From assembly GCA_016802295.1 (NCBI GenBank), contig JAESIW010000109.1, forward strand, positions 495,563 to 559,562: a stretch of DNA of 64,000 bases, written 5' to 3'. A model generated the notes under the pieces. The model was not told the DNA's origin, did not search any database, and saw only the letters and a program-made list of their open reading frames with translations. The stretch comes from Brachionus rotundiformis. Lineage: Eukaryota; Rotifera; Eurotatoria; Ploima; Brachionidae. The translations under genes and the position numbers were made by a program. Positions 23,374-36,204 of the stretch are shown here, one piece after another (within the stretch, counting starts at the first letter, position 1; each line of letters begins with the position of its first letter).

Positions 23374-24675
23374 GTATCAGGAAACCCAGGGTATATAGTT
23401 AACAGGTATGTTTTTTAGCCTAGAACTTGGCTTGAGTTTCAAAGCTTATGTTTAAATTCAAATTAAAAAATTAGAGAAATTTTAAATCCTGTGAGCTGTT
23501 GGCTACAAAAGATTTTAAAAAATCTAAAATTATTAGTTTTCTTAATTATCTTTATGCTATTTTATTCGTTTTACATTTCAAAAAAAATTTTTTAAATTTA
23601 CAAAGTGCTTATTAATTAAATAAAATTTATTCGTAAAAATTTATTTTTAAATATGTTAGTAGATTTAATTAAAAATATGATATGCAAAACATCATTCTGA
23701 TCAGCCATGACGATTTGAAGCATTAAAATAATTAAATTAAATTTTTTTACAAAATCTGAGAAAATCAAATAATTGCTATTGAATATTGGATGCTAAAATA
23801 ACTTTTAGATTATCACTATTCCTTAGATTATATTTCAAATCAAGAGTTTATACCTTGAACTACCGACTTGGTAAAATCCTGGTATAATGCATTTGGTAAC
23901 ATCCTAAAAAGCATCCCATCATTGATAGTTTGAGATAAATTTGACAAATTTTTAAAATATCACTAATTTTCAAGTATTGGAGTAAAATCGAATAATTGAA
24001 TTTTTTTAGTAATTCTTAATAAAATTAATTTGTTAATTAAAAAATAGCTTGAATTTTGTTTTTGATAGTTATTTTGAGCTACTCCCCATGGTCAAGTTGA
24101 CCACTAGTTTCCAATTAAATTCCTTGAAATATGAAAAAATATCCGCACAAATTCTAACTAATGGGAAGGTACTGACTTCTGGTGTATCTGGTATCTGATG
24201 GTATTAACATTATTCTAATAGTATAACTGTGCTTAATTCAGTCAATATATATGTCTAAAGCTTAAAAATTTTTTTCTTTAAAAATAAAATTTAACTTCTT
24301 ATTGAAAAAATTAAATTTAAAATATAACTGCATATACTTTTAAAATAATCTAAAAAATGAATTTATTTATCATTGGGAACCAAATAAACTCGATTGGCGG
24401 CTTAAATAAAACCAAATGTGGTTTTGAAAAAAAATTTACATAATCTTTGGAATACCTGAGCCTGAACTCATGTACCATTATTATAATTAATTCTTAATAA
24501 AAACCAATACCACTAATAATATTCATTTAGTTAGCATAATTTTATGAATAAATAATTTATTTTAAATAAAATTTTAATTGAAAATTGGATGGAATTTTTG
24601 AACTAATTTTTATTATTTAAATATATTTTAAATTCATAAAATTTTCATTTGCATAAATATAACTAAAAAATAAAA
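23374..24675. other. AT-rich noncoding stretch
   Basis: Nothing supported beyond chance frames. Confidence 0.5.
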
Positions 24676-24709
24676 TATAAAAACGCCATATTCAATTGTA
24701 AGCTCATTT
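24676..24709 (+). promoter_or_regulatory. candidate TATA box and initiator for the ISxY-repeat gene
   Basis: TATAAAAA at 24676-24683 is followed 28 nt later by tcattt (24704-24709), an initiator-like site, 20 nt before the ATG at 24729. Spacing is right for a core promoter, but TATA-like words are common in AT-rich DNA. Confidence 0.35.
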
Positions 24710-24728
24710 TGGCGTACAAAGCAATGCC

Positions 24729-25856
24729 ATGGATAAGCCAAATAAAAAGCTGAAAGCATCATCTGGTGCCAAACTCATTTCTCACTATGTAAAAAACATC
24801 GAATTCAATTCAACCAGCAAAATGCCTGTGTCACATTATGTTAAGAACGATGAGCCCATAAACCATTGTTCCAAGCCGATTTCCCATTACATCAGAACAG
24901 GACAGCTTAAAAACTCCACATCTACTCTTATATCCAACTATTTTCAGTCAAACGAGGCTAAAAATGGACCTGAAAACAGTGAACCGGAGCCCGTTTGCCT
25001 CGAAAACAGAAGGGTTCGATCAAGGCGAAATTACATTTCCCAGATAATCAACAGTGAACCAAGTGATGGTAAACCAGGCAGGAACATTAGCGAAATTTTA
25101 AATGAGAACTGCAAAGAAAACGATTCCAATCACCAAATAGTGCCTCTGAACGACACAGTAAATGAGCCTAGTAGAAGAATACACAGAGCCAAAAGTGTCC
25201 TTATTTCCGACTATATAAAAAATATTGAGGCCCGGTCGCAAAGTTCAATTTATCTTGGCAAATCACAGCTTATTTCCAAGCTTATTGGACTCGAGGCTAA
25301 TATGTGTACAGACACCAGCGATGCCAAGACCTTATCGCCTGAGCCCAAAGAACCTGAGGCTGAGTTGAACCAAAGTTTGGTCAATTTGTCCAAAAAAAAA
25401 GTCAGAGGTAATTTTATATCCTACTATTTACAGTCAAAAAGCTCAGGCGATTCGACTGCCAGTCAAAAATTCCAGCCAGACTTGGTCAATGGAGAGAAAA
25501 ATTTTGTTAAATTGAGACGTTCCAAGCTTATATCTCAGTACATGAAAAACGAGAATATTGATTGGAACAGTGCACCATTGGTGGATAAGGAAGACGAATC
25601 AAGACATAAGTATCGACAGGCTAATAGATCTAAGTACATATCATCTTTTATCAAACAGTACGAACATGCCAGTGTGTTGGGCCAAGGCCCTCATACTTTA
25701 AACAAGATATTGAGACACAATTTGGCCTTAAGCTACAATAGAAATGGACGGAAAGCCTTTAGACGAAACAAGATTCAAAAAGACAAGTTTTTGAAAAAGT
25801 ACATTAAGCTTGACAACATTGTCAATCGGCTCAGAAAGACAAAAAAACTTGACTAG
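24729..25856 (+). CDS. orphan basic protein with recurring ISxY-[VILM]-K motif
   Basis: Intronless 375-residue protein; the family is not recognised. A short motif of the form [LPFY]-[IV]-S-x-Y-[aliphatic]-[KQR]-[NST] recurs at residues 16, 33, 50, 67, 158, 229 and 267, with looser versions at 102, 119, 181 and 303 (LISHYVKN, PVSHYVKN, PISHYIRT, LISNYFQS, LISQYMKN). The first four are exactly 17 residues apart. Between motifs the sequence is polar and low in hydrophobics, so most of the chain is probably disordered; the C terminus is very basic (KKYIKLDNIVNRLRKTKK). No signal peptide or membrane helix is seen. AATAAA lies at 25897-25902. Composition and uninterrupted length argue for a real gene. 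The motif looks like a repeated docking peptide for one partner (inference). Confidence 0.75.
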   Translation: MDKPNKKLKASSGAKLISHYVKNIEFNSTSKMPVSHYVKNDEPINHCSKPISHYIRTGQLKNSTSTLISNYFQSNEAKNGPENSEPEPVCLENRRVRSRRNYISQIINSEPSDGKPGRNISEILNENCKENDSNHQIVPLNDTVNEPSRRIHRAKSVLISDYIKNIEARSQSSIYLGKSQLISKLIGLEANMCTDTSDAKTLSPEPKEPEAELNQSLVNLSKKKVRGNFISYYLQSKSSGDSTASQKFQPDLVNGEKNFVKLRRSKLISQYMKNENIDWNSAPLVDKEDESRHKYRQANRSKYISSFIKQYEHASVLGQGPHTLNKILRHNLALSYNRNGRKAFRRNKIQKDKFLKKYIKLDNIVNRLRKTKKLD

Positions 25857-28618
25857 TTTTTTTAATTATTAATTTAAGTATTAAAAAAAATTTGTTAATA
25901 AATTTTATTTATTTTGGCTTTTGGATATTTATCTAATTCAAGTATTTGATTAATTAATTCAGAGTTATTCCCATGAATTAAATCTTTTGCGAAACAGATA
26001 CTTAATAAGATTTTAGAAAATAATTTTTTGAGATAACTTAACATTCATCTAAATAGAATAACTTGAAAGTTTTTTTTTAGATAAGAAAAAAATTTTTGTC
26101 TAAAAGAAAAGATCTTAATTCAATAAGTTGTCTTAAATTTAATGAAAAAACTCAAGTAAAAATTCTTGAGTTTGGTTAATATCGGAACTATTTTTAATTT
26201 GGTGTAATAATTTGACAACTTAGTTAATATAAATTAGAGAATGTACTTGAATATTAATTAAAAAAATTGTACCATAAAAACTTTAAAAGAAATTTCAGCA
26301 GCATCTTGGACTGGACATCACTGTCGATTTGGTAATACCCATAAAATTATTCATTAATATGTTTAATCATTAAAGATTTATTAAGTTCAAGGTTTATAAC
26401 ATATTATTAAAAAGTATAGTTATCTATCATTATCTCAATTATCTAATTTTAGTATTCAATGTCAAAATTAAATTTTTTTGTTAAAGAGAGTCTTTTTCTA
26501 GGCTTATAAAAGTCTTTAAAAAAATAAATAAACAAGCTAAGACCTAAAAATTGTTCAGATTTTTCTCTAGTTTCAGAATCTGTAAAAAAAAGTATATGTT
26601 GAAGGGTAAACAAAAAATAAAACCAAAAAAACTGAAAATTTGCCAAAAAATTGCCAATTTTTCAATTTGTAGAAAATTTCTCTATAAGATGGTAAGAAGT
26701 CGCATTATGAGTAGACACTCAAATGAGACCAACTATTGTTTGGGTCGCTTAACTTCAGACCCCTCTTGTCCAAAATAATTTTTTTTGAATCCAAATATCA
26801 GTTCCATTTTATCCGATTAAGAAAGTGTGGAAGTTTTGCACCATGCGAACCTTAATCAAGAATGACGATGAATTCAAGTTTTACTTTGATTTTCCAGGAA
26901 CAAAATCCTTTTCAGGATCTTATGGGAAATTTGCATAAATAATATCAAAATTTTCTTAAGAATCTTGTTAAGATTCTTAAATTAAAATCGAATAAAAAAG
27001 GAATTATAAAGACTTTGCCAAGATCATTATTAAGATTACTAATTATGGATCAATTGGATCTAATTAAATTATCTTATTTACAAAATCGAAATGAAATAAC
27101 GAATCTTTAATATAAAAATTAGTTTAATTATTTGTATCTTAGATATATATTAGTAAATACTTTTTAGAAACTATAAATCAAGGCCATATTGAATCTTGAT
27201 AGTCCTACAGGATTCTTAAGGATTTTTAAATAGGATCCTATACCGTCCAAGGTTAGGATCGTATATTTTACTTGATTAGCATTTTTGGCGGGAAAATGCT
27301 CAGTAAAGTCAAATGCTTAGTATTAATTTATTAAATTTCCCAGAAAAATAAATTCTTGTTAAAAAAATTTCCAAAGGAAGACATAAAAAAACTAAGAATT
27401 TGTGAATTTATAGTCTTTTAGTAATCCAAATCATTTAAATTTTATTTATTTAAATTGTTAAATACTTAATTGAATCTAATTATAAATTTCAAACATATCA
27501 TTTCAGGAATACCTTTAAATTTGGTCAATTTGTCCAAAAAATCAGGAGTATAATTGCTTCTTTTTGCAGGAATTGTTGGAGTAATATACCTTTAATTTAT
27601 TTTAAATTAAAATTTTGTTATAAGCCTTTTTATTTATATATATCGGACCTGTTAGGATCTGGTGGTACGGCTTATAACAAAATTAAAAAGGTGAAGTTAG
27701 ACCACTTCTAGCCCAACAAATAATAAAGAAAATTTAAAATGAGAGAACTACTACAATTAACTTAAAGAAATACAATCAAGCCTTAGAAAAGTTTTGTTTA
27801 TGGCATAATAAAAAATTTTATTCTTTTCTTTTTGTTAAGATGCGTCTTTTGGACAGCAAAAAGCAAATACTTATTGACATGTTTAAGTGTTAAATGATCT
27901 TTATGTTTTGAAATTAATATTTTTAAATTGTCAGAAAACTTAACTTAAAATTAGATGATTAAATTTTAATTGACCAAAATGGCTCGAATTTAATTTAAAC
28001 CATCATTTTATATTTTCAAAAAATATAATTTTTCTTTAGCTTTCAAATTATTCATTTAAAAAGTAATTTTGAAATTATCGTTCCAATTTAATTAGAATTC
28101 CATATACAAATTTCTTTAAATATTACGTATAATTAAAATAATGGATAATGAAATAATTTATGAAATTACAAAAAATAATTTTATTCACATTAATTTTATT
28201 TTCAGCAAAATGCACCATGAGAAAACCCCTTTTTCTTCTCAATTCTTTGTTAAAGTCGAATCCTTATTATTCTAAAATTAAAATAAAACTAGTTTAAATA
28301 GTATTTTTCTGACTACTAATTACATAATACCACTTGAAAGATTGGAAGTCTTGAGCCTAGCTGTTTACTATTTAAGCAAGCTTTACATCTAACATCCTTC
28401 AGGCACACATTCTTCAAATTAGCGTCATTAAACAACAACTAGTTAAATATCTATGAATAAATTTATAAAAAAAATTTTTTTTTCTTATTAAAAATAAATT
28501 ATTTTATGCGTAATCAGAATAATAGTTAAATAAATTATTGATTTTTTTCTAATCATATATTCATTTGTGTTAAAAACCATAGAACTTAGAAGAATAACTT
28601 TTATAAAGTTGTATCATA
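25857..28618. other. long intergenic stretch
   Basis: Mostly AT-rich, with no supported gene. A small inverted repeat (gttataagcc and ggcttataac, about 27620-27680) surrounds gttaggatctggtggt, which resembles gttaggatcttgtggt at about 88-103, so a small dispersed repeat may be present. Confidence 0.45.
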
Positions 28619-29721
28619 ATGGAACTGGATGAACGAGATCTTGATTCTGGACAAAAGCATTACAAACATGTAGAAAGATTGCCAAGTGTTGTCGAAAGCG
28701 ACTCTGAAATCGAAAAGTAATTGGATTTGGCTCTTTTTTCCTTGATTTAAATTAAATAGCCGCTAAAAATTTAGCTATCTTTTTTTAAAAGTATAAAATA
28801 TTTTTCTATCAAAGGGAGTTTGAAAATTTGGCTATCATGAATTTGAACCGGCATCTAGCTGTTCTGGAAAATGACTATCTCTACCATATTAGCTTAGAGA
28901 AGTCAGAAAGGCTCAGAAAAGCGTTCAGTGATGTGAAGTTTGTCTGCATGGGCGGAAGTCCCAAGAGAATGCATCAATTTGCGCATTACATAAAAGAAGA
29001 ATTAGGCTTTCAGCTGCCAATTGGTGTAGCATTGCAGAATATAAGCGAAGAAAGTGATCGCTACGCTATGTACAAGATAGGACCGGTTATATCGGTCAAT
29101 CATGGAATCGGGTGTCCAAGCATTTCAATTTTGCTCAACGAGTTGATTAAGTTGATTCATTATGCAGGGTGTAAAGATGTGACATTTTTCCGTATTGGTA
29201 CTTGTGGTGGAATCGGAGTAGAACCAGGCACAATAGTGGTTACTTCTGAGGCGGTTGATGGCATGTTCAGACCGGAGTACAGACAGATTGTGCTTGGCAA
29301 AGAGCAGGTTAGAAAGACCAAGTGTGATGAGAAATTGGTGCAGGAAATTGTCGATATTGGCAAAAAATATGAGAATAAGGAAGGAATTAATAAGGTGTGT
29401 AGTGGTAAGACATTGTGTGCCAATGATTTTTATGAGGGCCAGGGACGGCTTGATGGAGCCTTTTGTGACTACACTCCCGAGGAAAAGATGGAATTTTTGC
29501 GCAAGTGTAAAGACAATGGGGTTAAAAATATTGAAATGGAATCACTTTGCTTTAGTGGTTTACTCAATTGTGCAAATATTAGAGGCGCTGTAATTTGTGT
29601 GACCCTAGTTGATAGGCTCAATGGTGATCAAGTTGTGTCACATGATTTGAATCTACAATTTCAAGAAAGACCATTTAAACTAGTGGCAAAGTATGTAAAA
29701 CAACAATTAGGAAAAAAATAA
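28619..29721 (+). CDS. UPP: uridine phosphorylase
   Basis: Two exons, 28619-28716 and 28815-29721, give 334 residues; the human enzymes are about 310-317. The enzyme splits uridine with phosphate to uracil and ribose-1-phosphate (pyrimidine salvage, cytosol). Visible family features: a phosphate-binding GGSPKRM loop at about 79-85, the RIGTCGGIG core at 159-167, and NIEMES at 271-276, the ribose/nucleoside-binding block of NP-I phosphorylases. Exon 1 encodes a polar leader and joins to KEFENLAIMNLNRH, the usual start of the animal protein. A polyadenylation signal AATAAA is at 29766-29771. Assignment to UPP1 or UPP2 cannot be made by eye. No truncation or shift is seen. Confidence 0.93.
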
Positions 29722-31198
29722 CCTTTTAGTTTATTTAATTTTAGTTTAAATCAATTATATGTAAGAATAAATTATTTAAAAATATTTTTTTTTATTCAGT
29801 GTTTTGTCTAATTATTTGAGATAAATAATTTTTTGAATGACACTCGTTGCTAGCTGAGTTAATGTTTAAGTTTGGCACTCAATCACAGGTAAAATAAACT
29901 TTAAATAAACTATACTCAATATTATAAAATTATTTTAATTTAAATAAAATATAGTTCCAGAAGTTCAAAACTTAAATTTATTGATTTAAGATTTCCAAGT
30001 CATAACATTTAATAAAAATAAATTAGAATTAACTTATCAATATTTGATTTAATTCAATTATTAAAACGCAACTCATACAGTCTTTCTTTTAAATTAGATA
30101 ACAATACAATTATCATTTTATTTCATTTTAATTTTTTCAGAAAAGATTATAGGATATTTACTATGTTTTTTTCTAGTTCCAATGAAACTTTTTTGCTTTA
30201 AAAGTAGTATCAAATATGAGGCAAAACAAATTCTCAAATAGGCAAGAATTGATTGAGAAAATTAAAAGAGGTGATGGACGGGTAAATAAAGAACAAATTG
30301 AAAAGTCTATAAGATGTTTTAATCAAAGAGAAGTTGAAAAAGCTAAAGGGAAATATTGTCACAAATAATTTCAATTAGATAAAAAAATTTTTTTCCTAAT
30401 AGTATAAGGCAACTATCACATATTTTATATCAAAAGAAAGTTTAAACTTTGAGCTTTTAAAAAAAGTATTTTATTAGTAACTTCCTCTTTTTCTCTTGGG
30501 AATTTCCAACTAAATGATATCTACCACTAAAGCTTTAAAAATACTGAAAATCAAGACTCAAAGAAAATATATTATTTTTTATTTTTATTTTTATGAAGAT
30601 ATTTATTAAAATGTTTAAATTCAATTATAAATGTATACAAAGTTTAAAGAAAATAACTTAAATAAATCAATAAAGTTATTCGATAAAAACATGAAACACC
30701 TAAGTTTTTTATTAACTTTTATCTACCAACTTGTGTAAAAATACTTTTTTTTAGAACGTTTATTTTGTCTTATAATCAAATGACCAAGAATTATTATTTG
30801 ACAATATTTATATTGTTGAAGTTTAAGTTTGATGTAAATAACTTAAACGATATTAATAACTTCTTAGAAAAGTATGGCCTATATGCATTCTAACACAGAA
30901 TACTAGATAGAATGCTATCTTTTGCTTATAAAACACTATACTTTCATAATTCTCCTGGAAATCTAAGGCAGAATTTAAATAAGAATGACTCAAGAAATTT
31001 GAAATATAATTTAACGAACAATGAGAATCTGATAGAACCAACATCAAAATCAGTAAATGGTGTAAAAACTTTTGAATTTTTCTACTCAAGACTCATAAAT
31101 TGCTTTGTGATCAAGAGATCAATGCTAAAATTTACAACATCTAAGCATTCAATTTTTAATAACACTAATCTAATTTTCTCAGATTTTGTAAAAAAAAT
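29722..31198. other. intergenic stretch with one tiny ORF
   Basis: Contains a 50-codon frame at 30216-30368 (+) rich in charged residues (RQELIEKIKRGDGRV, KGKYCHK). I do not recognise it; it could be a small gene or a transposon scrap. The open frame at 30912 runs into the LTR element and is doubtful. Confidence 0.3.
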
Positions 31199-31475
31199 TG
31201 TTATAGGGCTGATTTTATTTGTTAAATCAGTTGTTAAGCATTACTCTACTTGTTTGATAAATATGTCATAATATATATTGACTGGTATTACTAGGCAATT
31301 CTAATTAGTAGCAACTAGGCAAATATGAGATTAACTTGTACGAATTGGAGATGGTATTTAAGAAAAAGGATTTTTCTTAGTTAGGAAGTCATTCTAGTTT
31401 TATAAATAAAAACAACTCAAATATACATTCTTTTCATAACCCAATGAATGTAAATAAGAAAACCACCCTACAACA
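31199..31475 (+). repeat. 5' LTR
   Basis: Starts TGTTATAGGG and ends CTACAACA. Contains the gag start codon near its 3' edge (31444). A TATA-like run and the ataaataaaaac word near 31400 may serve promoter or polyadenylation roles. Confidence 0.93.
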
Positions 31476-32466
31476 ACTTGGCGCTGCGACTAAACGAACC
31501 GCGGAAAGAGAGATAAGTGAAAGTGGGAACAAATTAAGAAGACCTGGTAGACCAAAGAAGATGGCAAGAAGAGAGGAAGTCTGCGAGGAGGATGTGAATA
31601 TGGAAGAAACCATTGTGGCTACTCGCCCATTAAACATTAGCATTCGGCTATATAATGGAACACCAGAAGAAGATTTTGAACAATGGCTGGCTGAATTCAA
31701 AACAAAAACATTCAGAGTTGGTGAAAAATATAAAATAGAGCTATTTAAAGCTTATATGGGATCGAAGGCACGTGAATGTATGGAAGGTCTTACTGAACAA
31801 GATACAGACAATTTTGATAAATTAAGCTTTGAGATGAGAAAAATCTTTTGTAAGATAAATCCTGAGCATTATCTATTAGAATTAACTAAGCTTAAACGTG
31901 AGTCCTCCGAGTCTTTAGTTTTCTTCAGCTTGAAAATAGCTCAAATGGTTAAGAAAGCGTATCCTATGATTATTGATCCAGTCGTGTTAGAAAAATTGAA
32001 ATTAGAAAAATTTCTAAGAGGATTGTCAAATGATTTAGCTGCAATGGTTCGTGTAAGAAAACCAACCAATTTGCGAGAAGGATTACGTTTCGCTGAGATA
32101 TGTGAAGTTGATAAAGGAACTAAAAAGAAGGAACATCTGTTAGTCAATGCTATAAAGTCGGAAGAGCCTGACTCTGAATCTGAATCAACTGACTAACAAA
32201 ATCCATCAACTTCAACGGCTGATGCTAAAAAGATGACAAATAATGATTTGGACAAAAATTCAGAAAACAACTTACCCAATTTATATCATAAATTAAACAA
32301 GCAGGTAAACCAAGTCAAGCAACACTATTTAAATTTGATGAATGAGATCAAAACAGGGAAGAATACACGCCATAATACCAGTCGTTATGATCGCTACAAT
32401 TGGCGACCGAACAACAAGCGTTTTAAGAAGAATTTCAATGGAAATAAATTAAATTTAGTAAATTAA
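31444..32466 (+). pseudogene. gag region of the gypsy element
   Basis: Opens inside the 5' LTR and runs 250 codons to a TAA at 32194, then continues in the same frame to 32466. The central part (FEQWLAEFKTKTF, LELTKLKRESSESL, FLRGLSNDLA) matches the retrotransposon Gag capsid family. The C-terminal part is rich in Asn, Lys and Arg and lacks a CCHC knuckle. Confidence 0.8.
31479..31490 (+). other. candidate primer-binding site
   Basis: TGGCGCTGCGAC, starting 3 nt after the LTR with the TGG expected to pair with a tRNA CCA end. The tRNA was not identified. It lies within the gag reading frame. Confidence 0.5.
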
Positions 32467-35400
32467 AGTATTAAATTTAGAATAAAAAAATGTATTAAAT
32501 TTAGTAAATTAAAGAGCCCTTTAAAAATTATATTGGGCGACACTTCATTTATAGAGTGTAAAGTGAAAGTAAATTTGGAAATTGAAATTGAGGGTGACTT
32601 TTATCCATTAGATTTATTAGTGTTAGAAAGTTTGCCATATGAGGTTCTTTTTGGAATGGACTTTATTTTACTATATGATGTACTAATACGTCCTGCTTCT
32701 AAGAAAATTCTAATTGACCCCGACCAGGTTGGTAATAGCAGATGGGAAATTCCACAAAATTACTTTACTTTATCAGAAAATGTTTATATTCTTTCTTTTT
32801 GTGAGACTGTAGTATCAGTCACAAAAAATGAATCTTTTAGTGGTGACGGTATTGTTTGCAGTTATTCTCCACTTGTAGATAGATTTGGAGTTTATGTGGG
32901 GAAAGGAATTATTTCAGATAGTAGTAATATGTGTGTTTTAGCTAATTTAACTAACAAGACAGTTTGTTTACCGAAAGGGACTATTATTGCAAGCATAGTC
33001 GAGGTCGAAGCTGAAGACTATCTTCTTCAAGCCGCGGGGGAAGCGGTCCAAAGACCGGATAATTGTAAGGACATTGAGAGAATTCCGGAAGGGATTGACC
33101 TCTCTTATTCGACCTTAAATGACCACCAAAAGTCAGAGCTTACGAAACTTCTGGTTGAGTATAAGAGTTTATTTAGTCAAAGTCTTGGTAATCCAGGTTC
33201 AGCTAAAGGGGTAGTACATAATATCAATACTTAAACAACCAAAACAGTGAGTTGTGCTCCCAGAAGAGTTATTAAAGAAAAAAAGGTCATAGATGAACAT
33301 GTAAAAGATATGCTAAATAAGAATATAATTAAGCCTTCACGTAGCCCTTGGGCATCTCCTGTAACACTTGTAAGTAAAAAGGACGGCTCAATAAGGTTCT
33401 GTGTAGATTATCGTGAGTTAAACAAACTCACTAAAAAAGATGTTTATCCATTACCAAGGATCGACGACACACTTAATAGCCTGGGGAAGTGTAGTTTCTT
33501 TTCAACCTTGGATTTAACAACAGGTTATTACCAGATCCCTGTAGCCTCTGAGGATCAAGAGAAGACTGCATTCATAAGTCATGCAGGACTGTATGAGTTC
33601 ATGGTAATGCCTTTCGGACTGACGAATGCTCCTGCTACCTTCCAAAGATACATGGACATTGTGTTTGCAGGATTAAAATGGATTTGCTGTTTAATTTATT
33701 TAGATGACATAATCATCTTCTCAAGAACATTTGAAGAGCATGTTGAGCATTTAAGGTATGTTTTCGATAGGATGAAAGAATATAACTTAAAAATTAAGGG
33801 GTCAAAATGTTCTTTTTGTAGAAAAGAGTTAATTTTTCTTGGACATAAGGTAACTGCTGCTGGGATCAGCCCAGATCCACAAAAGGTAAAAGCTATTCTT
33901 GATATAACTATACCAAAGGGTAAAGCTGATTTAAGAACTTTCCTTGGATTATGCGGATATTACCGTAAATTTATACAAAACTTTGCTAGAGTTGCGGCTT
34001 GTCTGTATGATTTGACTCGGGAAACTTCTTGTTTTGCATGGGAGGCTGAGCACCAGAAAAGTTTTGAGACACTTAATCAAAACATCCAATTTTAATACAT
34101 CCCGATTTTAGTTTTCCTTTTATAATCCAAACTGACGCAAGTGATATAGGCTTAGGTGCTGTATTGTGCCAAATTATAAATGGAGAGCAAAAGGTTATTG
34201 AGTATATAAGCAGAAGCCTACAGCCTTCTGAAAGAAAATGGACAATAAGGGAAAAAGAAGCTCTAGGTATTATTTGGGCTTGTGAGCAGTTTCGACCATT
34301 TATTATAGAAACAAAATTTATCATTGAGACTGATCACGAGTCCTTAAAATGGTTAATGAATGCGCAAACCCCTGCGCGATGGGCTTTAAGGTTAAGTGAA
34401 TTTGATTTCGAAATAAGGCATAAGCGAGGTTCGAAAAATTCAAATGCTGACGCCTTGTCTCGCTTTGTCCCGAGTAGAGTGGAACCAGAAATTAAAGATA
34501 TAGATCCTTATCTTTTTTTGGAGGACAGTCTACTCAATATCGAAAGTCCACTCGAAAAGTTGAACATTAGAGAAGAACAGGAAAAGGATCCATATTTATT
34601 TTCAATTTATAATAATATTTTAAAAGATCCTCACTCTAGTTACTCTTCCAAATTTACTATAAAAGATTCTTTTCTTTATTATAAAGGTCCAAATGAGCGA
34701 AACCTACTTGTTGTTCCGCAACAAGTGATCCCGATTTTACTGGAATTTTACCATAATAAAACTCTGGCTCATGTGGGTATGGACAAGATGATTTACCACC
34801 TAAGAGATAAATTTTATTGGCCTGGAATGTATAAGGATGTAAGGAGATGGGTAAGCGCATGTTTAAGTTGTAATAAGGTAAAACCAAACCAACCAATTCA
34901 TAATGGGATGTTACAACCTATTCGTGTATCATACCCATTTGAGGTTGTAGGAGTGGATATTTTGGGTCCTATAAAAAGTTCTAGAAATGGTTTTAAATAC
35001 GTTTTAGTTCTGGTAGATCTTTTCGCTAACTGGGTGGAGGCTTGTCCACTTAGAACTTTAGAGGCGGCCGAAGTGGCAAAGAAATTTTACAGTATTATTA
35101 TTACTCGTCATGGATGTCCTAGTAAAGTATTGACTGATCAGGGTACACAGTTTACCTCAAATCTTTTTAAAACACTATGTAAAGAGTTTGGGATTTACAA
35201 ATTGGAGTGTAGCAGTAGACATCCGCAAACAAATGGCAAAACGGAAAGATTTAATAGATTCTTGTCCAATTCATTAGCAATGTTAGTCAATGAAAGACGG
35301 AATAATTGGGATGAACTAGTTGATGATATTCTACTAGCGTATAGAGTTACTATCAACATGACGATTAAAGAAACACATTTCTTTCTTTTTATTGTGTGGT

Positions 35401-35793
35401 AGGGACGCAGTTTTGCCTTCTGATGTTATGTTTGGCGTTCCACGGAATTTAGGACCTGATGATTCTGAAGACAAATTTGATTACAAGATGGAACTGTTGA
35501 ATAGATTGAGGGCAAGTTATGAGAATGTAGAGAGGAAAAGAGAAAAACAAATGAATTATTACAAGGAGCAATATGATAGAACTCATAAGAATGTTAATTT
35601 TGAGATAGGCTCTGAAGTAATGATTTATTGGCCTATACCTAAACAAGGTTATACTCAGAAACTTCTTCCGAGTTGGCAAGGCCCGTACAAGGTACTCGCA
35701 AAACTTAGTGATTTAACTTACAGAATAGAGAAAGATAACAAGTCATTTGTAATTCATGTCCAACGATTAAGACCATACAAACGATACGAATAG
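32467..35793 (+). pseudogene. pol region of the gypsy element (PR-RT-RNase H-integrase)
   Basis: A protease remnant (VLFGMDF) lacks its upstream DTG segment. A TAA at 33232 interrupts the frame just before the reverse transcriptase, which carries the catalytic CLIYLDDIIIFS (about 33690-33720). After a shift near 34090, RNase H follows (QTDASDIG, TDHESLKWL). Integrase follows with its zinc finger (H..H..CLSC), DDE core (GVDILGP, LTDQGTQF) and, past another shift near 35385, a GPY/F-like module (SWQGPYKVL). The short direct repeat tattaaatttag around 32470-32505 marks the likely protease deletion. Confidence 0.9.
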
Positions 35794-36190
35794 TTTTCTA
35801 TAAACTGAAATATGTTTTATTTATACTTCTTTTATTTATTTTTTTATTGTTTTGTAACTAATATAGTTAAATACTAAGTTCTGTTATCAGGTTATTAATT
35901 AGAATCCTAGATTTTGTTTAAATGATCTACTGAGGCTCCTATAGAGCTGGTAGATACGCTGTGCCTCCGCGTAGTGGACCACGAACAGCTACTTTCCTGA
36001 AGAGGGATCGTCAGGCGTACCACAGGAAACGGGAGACGGTGTGTAATACCTCAATCTTCGAGATTGACCTGCAGCCGTAGTAGACATAGTTCAACGCAGA
36101 ATTCTGTGACTGAATTCGACGCGGTTTGAGGATTGCTGATTCTGTGAATTCTGTGAATCAGGAACCTCAGTGATGAGGACATCACTTGTT

Positions 36191-36204
36191 AACAAGGGGG
36201 AGTG
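36191..36204 (+). other. polypurine tract of the gypsy element
   Basis: aacaagggggag followed by tg immediately before the 3' LTR, the expected plus-strand primer site. Confidence 0.75.

Noticed and set aside
26551..26778. 75-codon frame with Lys-rich start
   Set aside because: Composition follows A-rich DNA; no splice partner or domain seen.
30912..31271. 119-codon plus-strand frame running into the 5' LTR
   Set aside because: Low-complexity Asn/Lys-rich sequence; the end lies inside the retroelement, and the pre-insertion frame would stop a few codons later. No family resemblance.
34657..34896. Minus-strand frame in the gypsy element
   Set aside because: Shadow of the integrase coding strand.
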